DNA of 64,000 nt from Flavobacteriaceae bacterium (GTDB taxonomy: Bacteria > Bacteroidota > Bacteroidia > Flavobacteriales > Flavobacteriaceae): NCBI GenBank assembly GCA_029248405.1, contig JAQWJJ010000011.1, positions 1 to 64,000 of the forward strand, in the 5' to 3' direction. The notes under the pieces were generated by a model. It did not search any database and was not told where the DNA came from. It saw only the letters and a program-made list of their open reading frames with translations. The first letter of the stretch is position 1; each line of letters begins with the position of its first letter. The translations under genes and the position numbers were made by a program. This document shows positions 45,759 to 53,846 of the stretch, piece by piece.

Positions 45759-46736
45759 ATGAAAGTGACCGCTCAAATAAAGGCACCGATTGAAGAAGAA
45801 ATGGAACTTTTCGAAAAAAAGTTTTATGATTCTATGTCGTCTCAAGTGGCGCTTTTGAACAGAATCACTCACTTTGTGGTCAACCGCAAAGGGAAACAGA
45901 TGCGGCCCATGTTTGTGTTTTTGGTGGCCAAGATGTGTCATGATGGAAAAGTGAATGAGCGGACTTATCGCGGCGCTGCTGTTATTGAATTGATCCATAC
46001 AGCAACTTTGGTTCACGATGATGTTGTCGACGACAGTAATCAAAGGAGAGGTTTTTTTTCTATTAATGCTTTATGGAAAAATAAGATTGCCGTTTTGGTT
46101 GGAGATTACCTGCTCTCTAAAGGACTTTTGCTGTCCATTGATCATGACGATTTTGATTTGCTTAAAATCATCTCGAAGGCAGTTCGCGCCATGAGCGAAG
46201 GTGAATTGCTTCAAATTGAAAAGGCGAGAAAACTAGACATAACAGAGGATGTTTACCTAGAAATAATCCGTCAAAAAACGGCTACTTTGATCGCCGCTTG
46301 CTGTGCTATGGGGGCACAAAGTGTCAATGCGAGTGAACAAGAGGTCGCAAGATTGACAGATTTTGGTCAAGCCATTGGCATGGCTTTTCAAATCAAGGAT
46401 GATTTGTTTGATTATGGCAGTGCGCGTATCGGCAAGCCACTAGGAATTGATATCAAGGAACGGAAATTGACACTACCGCTCATTCATGCGCTCAACCAGG
46501 GCAGTCCAACGGAAGTACGCTGGTTAATGGACGCTCTGAAAAATTACAATACTGATCGTAAAAGAGTGCAACAGGTCATCCAAAAAGTTCGAGATCTCGG
46601 GGGCATTGCCTACGCAGAGCAGAAAATGAAGTTCTATCAGTCTCAGGCGATAAAGGCCCTAGATCATTATCCAGACAGTCCCTACAAAGCATCATTGTTG
46701 CTGATGATTGATTATGTTATTGACCGACAAAAATAA
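45759..46736 (+). CDS. Polyprenyl (octaprenyl-type) diphosphate synthase
   Basis: A 325-residue trans-prenyltransferase. The first Asp-rich motif is LVHDDVVDDSNQRRG (about 86-100) and the second is QIKDDLFDYG (about 211-220). With bulky side chains absent ahead of the first motif, a long-chain product (such as octaprenyl diphosphate for menaquinone) is likely. Starts 19 bases after the preceding gene. Confidence 0.93.
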   Translation: MKVTAQIKAPIEEEMELFEKKFYDSMSSQVALLNRITHFVVNRKGKQMRPMFVFLVAKMCHDGKVNERTYRGAAVIELIHTATLVHDDVVDDSNQRRGFFSINALWKNKIAVLVGDYLLSKGLLLSIDHDDFDLLKIISKAVRAMSEGELLQIEKARKLDITEDVYLEIIRQKTATLIAACCAMGAQSVNASEQEVARLTDFGQAIGMAFQIKDDLFDYGSARIGKPLGIDIKERKLTLPLIHALNQGSPTEVRWLMDALKNYNTDRKRVQQVIQKVRDLGGIAYAEQKMKFYQSQAIKALDHYPDSPYKASLLLMIDYVIDRQK

Positions 46737-46813
46737 GTGCGGCTTAGTTTTGCTCTTCCCCCCATCGGTTTAGTTGGCTGAATTATGTTATTTTTACTTT
46801 TTAATTATTTTTC

Positions 46814-48778
46814 ATGATCTCAAGATCCACTATTGATCAAGTTTTTGAGACCGCCCGTGTTGAGGAGGTCATTGGTGATTTCGTTCAATTAAAAAAATCT
46901 GGGGCTAATTACAAAGGGTTGAGTCCTTTTACCGATGAACGCTCGCCTAGTTTCATGGTTTCTCCGGTCAAGCAAATCTGGAAAGATTTCAGTAGCGGTA
47001 AGGGCGGCAATGCTGTGGCTTTCCTCATGGAGCATGAACATTTTAATTACCCGGAAGCCATAAAATACCTGGCCAAAAAGTACAATATTGAGATCGAAGA
47101 AACAGAACAGTCGCCTGAAGAAAAGGAGATGGCTGATGCGCGTGAAAGCCTTTATTTGGTCAATGATTTTGCTCGGGATTATTTCAAAAATACTTTGACG
47201 CAAACCGAATCCGGCAAAGCCATTGGACTGAGTTATTTTAAAGAACGCGGATTTACAGCCGAGACCATTGAAAAGTTTCAGTTGGGTTATGGTCTAGATC
47301 AATGGGACGCGTTTACTGGCGAGGCTTTGAAGCAAGGTTACAAGTTGAGCTATTTGGAGCAAACAGGGCTCACTATTGTCAAAGGCGACAAGCAATTTGA
47401 TCGTTTTAAGGGACGTGTTCTTTTTCCTATTCATAGTTTGAGCGGTCGTGTATTGGGTTTTGGAGGTCGTATTTTGACTTCGGATAAAAAGGCGGCCAAG
47501 TATGTCAACTCGCCAGAGAGTGAGGTGTACCATAAGAGCAAGGTGCTTTATGGTATTCATTTTGCCAAGCAAGCTATTGCCAAAGAAAATCAATGTTATT
47601 TGGTCGAAGGCTATACCGATGTCATTCAAATGCACCAGAGAGGCTTGAGCAATGTTGTGGCCTCCAGCGGAACAGCATTAACACCAGAGCAAATCAGGCT
47701 AGTCAATCGATTGACGCCCAATATGACTTTGCTTTTTGATGGAGACGCCGCCGGACTAAGGGCGTCCTTAAGAGGAGTCGATCTTATTTTGGAGCAAGGG
47801 ATGAATGTGCGCATATGTGCTTTTCCGCAAGGGGAAGATCCCGATAGTTTTGCGCGTGGTCATACACTAGAACAGCTTAAGGACTTTCTTGACAACAATA
47901 CCAAGGATTTCATCAGTTTTAAGGCCTCCCTATTGGCAGAAGAGGCCGCGAATGATCCTATCAAAAAATCTGAGACCATCAGAGATATGGTGACCAGTAT
48001 TTCAAAAATTCCAGACCACATCAAGCAGGAGGTTTATCTCAAGGAGTGCGCCCGTATTATGGACATCAGCCAGGAGGTATTGTTCAGTACTTTGGCGCAA
48101 ATTTTGAAAAAAAACAGGGCGACTCCTCCAGTTCAAAAGTTAGAGAGGGCGCCAAGTCTCGAGGTTATCGCCAATAATCAGACACAGACCGCCAAGGTTG
48201 ATGTGCAATTTGAACTTGAACGAAAAATTATAGAGATGTTGCTCCTCTACGGCACCACGGAGCAAGATTTTAAGGAATCCATCATGGAGTCAGAGGCTGA
48301 TGGTGTCATCAGCTATAAAGAGGAGCAGATCCGGTCTTTGGTTTATCAGAAAATTTACTTGGACCTTCAAGAAGATGAAATTGAATTTACGCACACCGAA
48401 TTTCAAGAACTCTACTACAAAATCATTGAAGCTTATCATCAGAATGCTGGGATTAGAATTGAGGCTTTTATCCAGGAGTTGCCTCAGAATCTGTCTGAGA
48501 TGGTGACACATATTCTTATGGATGAAGAAAAATATCAGCTCCATCAATGGGGCAGCAAGGATATTTTTGTCAAGGATAAAGAAACAAACATCAGTCGGGT
48601 GGTGACTGAGACGATACTGAATTTGAGGCGTTTTCTGGTAACCGAAAAAATAAACGAGCTCAACATGCTTTATGATCCCAAGACTGAAGGGGTTTCAGAT
48701 GCGGATACTTTGAAAGCAGTGATGGATTATATTGGGTTGAAAAAAGTATTATCCGATAAGTTGAATCGTGTACTTTGA
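46814..48778 (+). CDS. dnaG: DNA primase DnaG without zinc ligands
   Basis: A 654-residue primase. The Toprim core is complete: VEGYTDVIQMHQRG with the catalytic Glu, and LLFDGDAAGLRA with two Asp. The C-terminal part is helical and would contact the helicase. The N-terminal domain keeps the fold motifs (YKGLSPF, SPSF, GNAVAFLMEHE) but the CHC2 zinc ligands are replaced: the usual CPFH reads SPFT and the CxxC reads DFSS. This variant, which I associate with other Bacteroidota primases, should bind DNA without zinc. Convergent with the response-regulator gene. Confidence 0.95.
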   Translation: MISRSTIDQVFETARVEEVIGDFVQLKKSGANYKGLSPFTDERSPSFMVSPVKQIWKDFSSGKGGNAVAFLMEHEHFNYPEAIKYLAKKYNIEIEETEQSPEEKEMADARESLYLVNDFARDYFKNTLTQTESGKAIGLSYFKERGFTAETIEKFQLGYGLDQWDAFTGEALKQGYKLSYLEQTGLTIVKGDKQFDRFKGRVLFPIHSLSGRVLGFGGRILTSDKKAAKYVNSPESEVYHKSKVLYGIHFAKQAIAKENQCYLVEGYTDVIQMHQRGLSNVVASSGTALTPEQIRLVNRLTPNMTLLFDGDAAGLRASLRGVDLILEQGMNVRICAFPQGEDPDSFARGHTLEQLKDFLDNNTKDFISFKASLLAEEAANDPIKKSETIRDMVTSISKIPDHIKQEVYLKECARIMDISQEVLFSTLAQILKKNRATPPVQKLERAPSLEVIANNQTQTAKVDVQFELERKIIEMLLLYGTTEQDFKESIMESEADGVISYKEEQIRSLVYQKIYLDLQEDEIEFTHTEFQELYYKIIEAYHQNAGIRIEAFIQELPQNLSEMVTHILMDEEKYQLHQWGSKDIFVKDKETNISRVVTETILNLRRFLVTEKINELNMLYDPKTEGVSDADTLKAVMDYIGLKKVLSDKLNRVL

Positions 48779-48789
48779 GTGGGACACCT

Positions 48790-49422
48790 TTAGCTCATTC
48801 GGAACATACGTGCTTGGTTAATCAAATCAGCGATATTATCCACTTTTAATTTCTTGAGCAATCTGGTTTTGTAAGTGCTCACTGTTTTCTCGTTGATGTC
48901 TAAGGCATGGGCGATGTCTTTATTTCGCTTGCCATTAGAAAGTAAATTCAAGACCTCAATTTCTCGGGAAGACAATTTTTTGTAGCGATTAATAGCGCTG
49001 GACTCTCCAACATTGCGTTGGGTGAAGGTCTCATTGAGCTCTTCATTGAGGAAGATGCCGCCGCGAGACAACTGTTTTAACGCTTTGATAAAAATCTTGG
49101 TGGAGGCCGATTTGGGCACATAGCCAGCAGCACCCGATTTGATGCTTCTTAGGGCATAGATTTCTTCAGGTAAATGTGAAAAAACAAGAATTCTAGTTTG
49201 CGGATACTTCGCTTTAATATTGCGCAAGGCACTGATGCCATTGACCTGGGGTAATTCTAGTTCCATCACCACAATATCAGGTTGGCCTGACTCTAATTGG
49301 CGCCATAACTCATCACCATTCTGAGCCTTTCCACAGATTTCAAAGTCTTTGGACTTCTTGAGCATACACATTACTCCTTTACGGATGACGGGATGATGGT
49401 CTGCAATGAGTACTTTTTTCAT
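48790..49422 (-). CDS. LuxR/NarL-type response regulator with degenerate receiver
   Basis: A 210-residue regulator counted from the ATG at 49422; an ATG at 49458 would add 12 residues. Residues 1-120 are a receiver domain, 145-205 a LuxR helix-turn-helix (KLSSREIEVLNLLSNGKRNKDIAHALDINEKTVSTYKTRLLKKL). In the receiver the acidic pair in IADDHP is here IADHHP, and the phospho-acceptor Asp of VVxDxxxP is Glu (VVMELELP). The conserved Lys (VPKSA) and Ser (VFSH) remain. It should not be phosphorylated in the usual way and may be permanently active. No partner kinase is adjacent. Target unknown. Confidence 0.88.
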   Translation of the reverse strand: MKKVLIADHHPVIRKGVMCMLKKSKDFEICGKAQNGDELWRQLESGQPDIVVMELELPQVNGISALRNIKAKYPQTRILVFSHLPEEIYALRSIKSGAAGYVPKSASTKIFIKALKQLSRGGIFLNEELNETFTQRNVGESSAINRYKKLSSREIEVLNLLSNGKRNKDIAHALDINEKTVSTYKTRLLKKLKVDNIADLINQARMFRMS

Positions 49423-49481
49423 CTGTTCAGATTCAGTGTTGGGGCGTGTTTTGCACAATTTATGCCCTAAGATGAGGCAAT

Positions 49482-49489
49482 CAAATGTA
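49482..49489 (-). promoter_or_regulatory. Promoter -7 box for the response regulator
   Basis: Minus-strand TACATTTG fits TAnnTTTG, 24-60 bases before the two possible start codons. Confidence 0.55.
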
Positions 49490-49555
49490 GTAAAAAACTC
49501 TTAGCAAGGGTTTTAAATACAAAAAAACTCGATGAGCTGCTCTGTATTTAGAGGG

Positions 49556-50350
49556 CTATCGCATGTTTTTTGGGATGCAGCAAACAGGTATGGGCCGCAT
49601 CTTGTGTTGGTTGTTTCTGTTTAATTTTTTAAAGATTTCCAACGTGGTTTTTTGGCGTTCATCCATTGCACTCGTGTCTGGATCTTCATGTTGTTCCAAT
49701 AGCTTCATGGCCCACTCCAGCTCGTCGTAACTCGCTCCTAGTTGGTCTTGATCCGTGCGGCTATCGCCAAACAGACCATCTGTGGGCGCTGCCGTTAAAA
49801 TATCTTCGTTGATGCCTAAGTGATGGCCCAAGAGGTAAACTTCGCTTTTGAGTAAGTCGGCAATAGGGCTCAAATCAACACCGCCGTCACCGTATTTGGT
49901 GTAAAACCCTACCCCAAAATCTTCAACTTTATTTCCTGTCCCCGCGACGAGGGCTTGATGGACTCCTGCCAGATAATAAAGGGTAGTCATGCGCAGACGC
50001 GCACGGGCATTAGCCAAACTGAGTTGAACCAAATCATCTGAATGGTGCTGCGGGACACTAGCTTTGAAAGCCTCAAAAACAGTTGTGAGGTCAACTTTGT
50101 GCTCACTGACATGAGTACAATTTTTTTTGAGCCATGCAATGTGTTTTTGTGCGCGCGTAACCTGCGCGGGGTCCTGGTGAATCGGCAATGCGACGCACAT
50201 TGTAGGCAAGCCTGTAAGGCTGCATAGTTTGGAAGTGACTGCTGAGTCAATACCACCACTGACCCCCACAACAAAACCATTCATTCCTGCGTTATCTGCA
50301 TATGATTTTAACCATTCAACAATGTGCTTTGCGATGTTTTCTGCCTCCAT
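49556..50350 (-). CDS. nadE: NH3-dependent NAD+ synthetase
   Basis: A 264-residue enzyme making NAD from deamido-NAD, ATP and ammonia. The PP-loop is VVGVSGGIDSAVTSK (about 27-41), and GTGNKVEDFGVGFYTKYGDGGVDLSPIADLLKSEV is the typical active-site segment. No glutaminase domain, so free ammonia is used. Divergent from gldB. Confidence 0.95.
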   Translation of the reverse strand: MEAENIAKHIVEWLKSYADNAGMNGFVVGVSGGIDSAVTSKLCSLTGLPTMCVALPIHQDPAQVTRAQKHIAWLKKNCTHVSEHKVDLTTVFEAFKASVPQHHSDDLVQLSLANARARLRMTTLYYLAGVHQALVAGTGNKVEDFGVGFYTKYGDGGVDLSPIADLLKSEVYLLGHHLGINEDILTAAPTDGLFGDSRTDQDQLGASYDELEWAMKLLEQHEDPDTSAMDERQKTTLEIFKKLNRNNQHKMRPIPVCCIPKNMR

Positions 50351-50378
50351 TTAGTGTGAATTTACGTCAGATAAGTAA

Positions 50379-50386
50379 TACCTTTG
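50379..50386 (+). promoter_or_regulatory. Promoter -7 box for gldB-gldC
   Basis: TACCTTTG fits TAnnTTTG and lies 41-59 bases before the possible gldB start codons. Confidence 0.65.
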
Positions 50387-50391
50387 TAGCA

Positions 50392-50399
50392 CAAAAATA
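50392..50399 (-). promoter_or_regulatory. Promoter -7 box for nadE
   Basis: Minus-strand TATTTTTG fits TAnnTTTG and lies 42 bases before nadE. It is only 5 bases from the divergent gldB box, so the two promoters overlap. Confidence 0.6.
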
Positions 50400-50426
50400 A
50401 GCAAACTAATCGTAATTATATTGGCC

Positions 50427-51419
50427 ATGACCCAGATGAAATATATGAGGGGAGACTTCTTTTTTCGACTGATTTCGGTGTTGTTTTTGAGTTTTCTGAT
50501 GCTCTCATGCAATGGTAAATCCAAAGAAGAGCAACTCATCGATGATTTACCGATTTCTGTTCAAGTCGAGCGCTTCGATAAGGCTTTTGCTTTGGCAGAG
50601 GTCTCTGATCTTGATGAGCTGAAGCGGCGCTATCCCTTGTTTTTTCCCACGCAATATCCCGACAGTGTATGGCGCGCAAAAATTGTAGATACCTTGCAAA
50701 ATGAGCTGGATCATGAAGTTGGAGTCGTCTTTGAAGACGATGCCGTTTTGAATGAGTCGATTAGCGATTTATTTCGCCATATCAGCTATTATACCCCGGG
50801 CTTTGAAGTGCCCAATGTGGTCACGACCACCTCTGATGTAGATTATCGCACCCGTGTCATTGCAAATCGCCGTTGGTTGATCATTATGTTGGATACTTAT
50901 CTGGGCAGTGATCATAAATTTTATGAGGGCATACCGCGATACATCGCCAAAAACTTAAGGCCAGAAATGATCGTGTCTGATGTGGCGACCGCATACGCCC
51001 GCAAGATGGTAGCGGTGCCTCAGGATCGAACTTTTTTGGCGCAAATCATTTATTATGGTAAAATGCTGTATTTAAAAGATTTGTGGTTGCCAGAGGTCAT
51101 GAACGCGGATAAAATTGGTTATCTCCCAGGGGAGTTACAATGGGCGGAAGATAATGAAATTGATATATGGCAGTACTTTGTGAGTCGCGAGTATTTATTC
51201 AGCACAAATTCGAGATTGACCAGTCGTTTTATTGACTCAGCACCTTACTCGAAGTTTGAATTGGAGCTTGACCAAGAGTCTCCTGGCATGATCGGTCAGT
51301 GGTTAGGGTGGCAAATCGTGAGATCTTACACCGACAATAATTCAGTTTCTGTCGACCAATTGATGGCTTTGACTGCCGAAGAAATTTTCAATAAATCCCT
51401 CTATAAACCTAATAAATAA
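50427..51419 (+). CDS. gldB: Gliding-motility lipoprotein GldB
   Basis: A lipoprotein of about 330 residues with the signal FLSFLMLSC. Family features include VQVERFDKAFF-like opening (here ISVQVERFDKAF), LKRRYPLFFPT, DTYLGSDHKFYEGIPRYIAKNLRPE and the C-terminal IGQWLGWQIVRSY. GldB is required for gliding and T9SS function in Flavobacterium johnsoniae; its role is not known in detail. The frame opens with TTG at 50421; ATGs at 50427, 50436 and 50445 are all possible starts and all keep the signal. The stop shares one base with gldC. Confidence 0.88.
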   Translation: MTQMKYMRGDFFFRLISVLFLSFLMLSCNGKSKEEQLIDDLPISVQVERFDKAFALAEVSDLDELKRRYPLFFPTQYPDSVWRAKIVDTLQNELDHEVGVVFEDDAVLNESISDLFRHISYYTPGFEVPNVVTTTSDVDYRTRVIANRRWLIIMLDTYLGSDHKFYEGIPRYIAKNLRPEMIVSDVATAYARKMVAVPQDRTFLAQIIYYGKMLYLKDLWLPEVMNADKIGYLPGELQWAEDNEIDIWQYFVSREYLFSTNSRLTSRFIDSAPYSKFELELDQESPGMIGQWLGWQIVRSYTDNNSVSVDQLMALTAEEIFNKSLYKPNK

Positions 51420-51760
51420 TGGCTTCACACGAATCTAAAATCACGATAAACGTTTCATTGGATGACAATAAAATCCCAGAGGAGATGACCTGGTCTGCTC
51501 CAGATGGTGGAGTCAATGATCAGGAAACTAAGGCTGTATTGCTCTCAGTCTGGGATGATAAGGCTCAAGAAGCATTAAGGATTGATCTTTGGACCAAGAC
51601 CATGCCGCTCGATGAAATGAAAGTGTTTTTTCACCAAACTTTGTCGGCCATGGCCGACACCTACGAGCGTGCCACGAATGATGACAAAATGAGTGCTACA
51701 ATGAGGGATTTCTGTGATTATTTTGCAGAAAAATTAGCGCTAAAACCACCGAAAAAATAA
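51419..51760 (+). CDS. gldC: Gliding-motility protein GldC
   Basis: A 113-residue cytoplasmic protein: SKITINVSLDDNKIPEEMTWSAPDGGV at the N-terminus, then ALRIDLWTKTMPLDEMKVFFHQTL and MRDFCDYFAEKLAL. This is the GldC pattern, and its place directly after gldB, overlapping by one base, confirms it. GldC stabilises gliding; no enzyme activity is known. Confidence 0.93.
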   Translation: MASHESKITINVSLDDNKIPEEMTWSAPDGGVNDQETKAVLLSVWDDKAQEALRIDLWTKTMPLDEMKVFFHQTLSAMADTYERATNDDKMSATMRDFCDYFAEKLALKPPKK

Positions 51761-51761
51761 T

Positions 51762-52367
51762 TTAATTCCGATGCATCTCTTGATTAATCTGCTCGATGCA
51801 CTCTAATAATTCTTCTCGGCCTGTGTAGTTGGAAGAGGAGGTCACAAAATAACTCGGCATCTCTTCCCAGGTTTCTAATAATTTAGCTTCATACTGAGCG
51901 ACATTGCGTTTTAAGGCCTGAGGCTTTAATTTGTCCGCTTTGGTAAACACAATGTGAAAAGGTATTTGCTGGTGTCCGAGGTAGGTCATGAATTCTAAAT
52001 CTATGGGCTGCGCTTCATGTCTAATGTCGACTAGGACAAAGCCCAAGACAAGCTGTTTTCGAGACTCAAAATAGGCTGTAATGAATTTTTGAAATGTCTT
52101 TTTGCTCTTTTTTGAAACACGGGCGTAACCGTAACCCGGAAGATCGACTAAGTGCCAATTTTTATTGATCAGAAAATGATTGATCAGCTGTGTTTTTCCT
52201 GGGCGTCCGCTAGTTTTGGCCAATCCTTTGCGCTGCATAAGCATGTTGATCAATGAAGATTTTCCGACATTAGAACGGCCTATAAACGCGTATTCGGGCA
52301 AAGCTTGGTTGGGGCATTTTTTGACATCGCTATTGCTCATGACAAATTCTGCAGAAGTAATTTTCAT
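51762..52367 (-). CDS. engB: Ribosome-assembly GTPase EngB (YsxC/YihA)
   Basis: A 201-residue single GTPase domain for 50S assembly: GRSNVGKSSLIN (G1, about 28-39), DLPGYG (G3), TKADK (G4) and the SSS segment (G5). Converges with gldC (1-base gap between stops) and follows the hydrolase gene by 9 bases, likely in one transcript. Confidence 0.96.
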   Translation of the reverse strand: MKITSAEFVMSNSDVKKCPNQALPEYAFIGRSNVGKSSLINMLMQRKGLAKTSGRPGKTQLINHFLINKNWHLVDLPGYGYARVSKKSKKTFQKFITAYFESRKQLVLGFVLVDIRHEAQPIDLEFMTYLGHQQIPFHIVFTKADKLKPQALKRNVAQYEAKLLETWEEMPSYFVTSSSNYTGREELLECIEQINQEMHRN

Positions 52368-52376
52368 GAGAGGGAA

Positions 52377-53141
52377 TTAAAATTGACGCTTAGCCAACCA
52401 CTGATGGAGAATTTCGTTAAAAGTGTCAGGATGTTCCATCATGGCGGCATGGCCACACTGGTCGATCCAGAACAGCTCGGAGTCGGGCAGAAGACTATTG
52501 AATTCATCGGCTACCTCAGGAGGTGTCACAGAATCATTGCGGCCCCAAATGATACAAGTTGGATTCGTCATTTTAGGCAGATCCTTTGCCATATTATGTC
52601 TGATGGCACTTTTGGCAATGGCTAGTGTCCTAATGAGTTTATTCCGATCGTTGACACTGGCATAAACTTCGTCGACGATCTCTTTGGTGGCTATTTTTGG
52701 ATCGTAAAAGACATTTTCGGCCTTTTCACGGATATAATCATAATCACCTCGCTTAGGATAAGATTCACCCATTGAATTTTCATAAAGACCTGAGCTTCCG
52801 GTAATAACAAGTGCTTTTACTTTTTCGGGAAATAGTTTGGTCATCAGTAGACCGATATGTCCTCCCAAAGAATTGCCCACGAGTATTGCCTGGTCAATCT
52901 CTTTATGCTTCATGAATTTCGACACATAAAGTGCGATATTCTTGACCGTGGTCTTCAATACAGGCAAATCATAAATAGGCAACTCAGGGATCAAGACCTT
53001 GTATCCTTTTTCAGGAAAGTAATTGACGACACCGTCAAAATTACTCAGGCCTCCCATTAAACCATGTAAAATGATGATTGGCGTGCCTTCGCCCATTTCG
53101 AGGTAAGAAAATGATTTTTCTTTTTTAAGGAAATATCCCAT
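52377..53141 (-). CDS. Alpha/beta hydrolase
   Basis: A 254-residue cytoplasmic alpha/beta hydrolase: HGLMGGLSNF near the N-terminus (oxyanion hole), GNSLGGHIG with the nucleophile Ser (about 90), IWGRNDSVTPP with the acid Asp and QCGHAAMMEHP with the catalytic His. The triad is complete. Similar to 2-hydroxymuconate or MenH-like hydrolases, but the substrate cannot be told. First gene of a minus-strand pair with engB. Confidence 0.88.
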   Translation of the reverse strand: MGYFLKKEKSFSYLEMGEGTPIIILHGLMGGLSNFDGVVNYFPEKGYKVLIPELPIYDLPVLKTTVKNIALYVSKFMKHKEIDQAILVGNSLGGHIGLLMTKLFPEKVKALVITGSSGLYENSMGESYPKRGDYDYIREKAENVFYDPKIATKEIVDEVYASVNDRNKLIRTLAIAKSAIRHNMAKDLPKMTNPTCIIWGRNDSVTPPEVADEFNSLLPDSELFWIDQCGHAAMMEHPDTFNEILHQWLAKRQF

Positions 53142-53163
53142 AGTGGTGATTGACTATCCGAAG

Positions 53164-53171
53164 CAAAAGTA
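53164..53171 (-). promoter_or_regulatory. Promoter -7 box for the hydrolase-engB unit
   Basis: Minus-strand TACTTTTG fits TAnnTTTG, 22 bases before the hydrolase start. Confidence 0.55.
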
Positions 53172-53307
53172 CATAAAAATTAATGAAACCGATAAGGTGA
53201 ATTGCGCCAGTACAATTATGGCTGGGCGGGGGGCTCGATGCTCGTTCAGGTTTTGAAAAATATTGTCAGGGAGCCCTTCTGCACGAGTGGAAAAACTTAT
53301 TAACAAA

Positions 53308-53337
53308 GTGGTAATATGTGGTAAAATGTGGTATTTT
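53308..53337 (+). promoter_or_regulatory. MraZ operator: three 10-bp direct repeats
   Basis: GTGGTAATAT, GTGGTAAAAT and GTGGTATTTT follow one another with an exact 10-bp period, six bases before the -7 box of the dcw promoter. MraZ proteins of other bacteria bind direct repeats with the same period upstream of their own gene (for example AAAGTG repeats in Mycoplasma; the first repeat here is preceded by AAA). Binding would cover the -33 region and repress the cluster. Confidence 0.75.
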
Positions 53338-53343
53338 TCTTCA

Positions 53344-53351
53344 TATATTTG
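53344..53351 (+). promoter_or_regulatory. Promoter -7 box for the dcw cluster
   Basis: TATATTTG fits TAnnTTTG, 21 bases before the mraZ start and directly after the repeat operator. Confidence 0.65.
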
Positions 53352-53372
53352 ATCAATCATCTGATACCTATT

Positions 53373-53846
53373 ATGTTGAATATCATTGGAACATATCATT
53401 GTAAGGCCGATAATAAAGGCCGCATCATGATGCCTGCAGACTTAAAAAAGCAACTGGCGCCTGTCGTGTCAGATGGCTTTGTGGTCAAGCGTGCTGTGTT
53501 TCAGCCTTGCTTGGAGCTTTATCCTCTCAAGCAATGGAATGATTTGATGAAAAAGGTTGGTCAGCTGAATCAATTCAATAGAAAGAACAACGATTTTATT
53601 CGGCGTTTTACGGCTGGTGTACGTGTCCTCGAACTTGACGCGACCGGGCGTTTAAACATCCCTAGTGATCTCATGGGTATTGCCTCATTGGACAAGCATA
53701 TCGTGCTGACGGCTTCTGTCGGTATCGTAGAAATCTGGAATGCAGCACAATACGAAAAAGCCATTTCTGACGCTGCAAACGATTTTGCTGATTTGGCTGA
53801 AGAGGTCATGGGGCAAAACAATAGCATGGCCGATGAGTTATCATGA
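53373..53846 (+). CDS. mraZ: Transcriptional regulator MraZ
   Basis: A 157-residue protein with two tandem SpoVT/AbrB-like halves: IGTYHCKADNKGRIMMPADLK (first) and RVLELDATGRLNIPSDLM (second). MraZ forms a ring and represses the division cluster from repeats upstream, which are present here. The ATG at 53373 was chosen because the earlier frame (from 53328) begins inside the operator. It overlaps rsmH by 14 bases. Confidence 0.95.
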   Translation: MLNIIGTYHCKADNKGRIMMPADLKKQLAPVVSDGFVVKRAVFQPCLELYPLKQWNDLMKKVGQLNQFNRKNNDFIRRFTAGVRVLELDATGRLNIPSDLMGIASLDKHIVLTASVGIVEIWNAAQYEKAISDAANDFADLAEEVMGQNNSMADELS

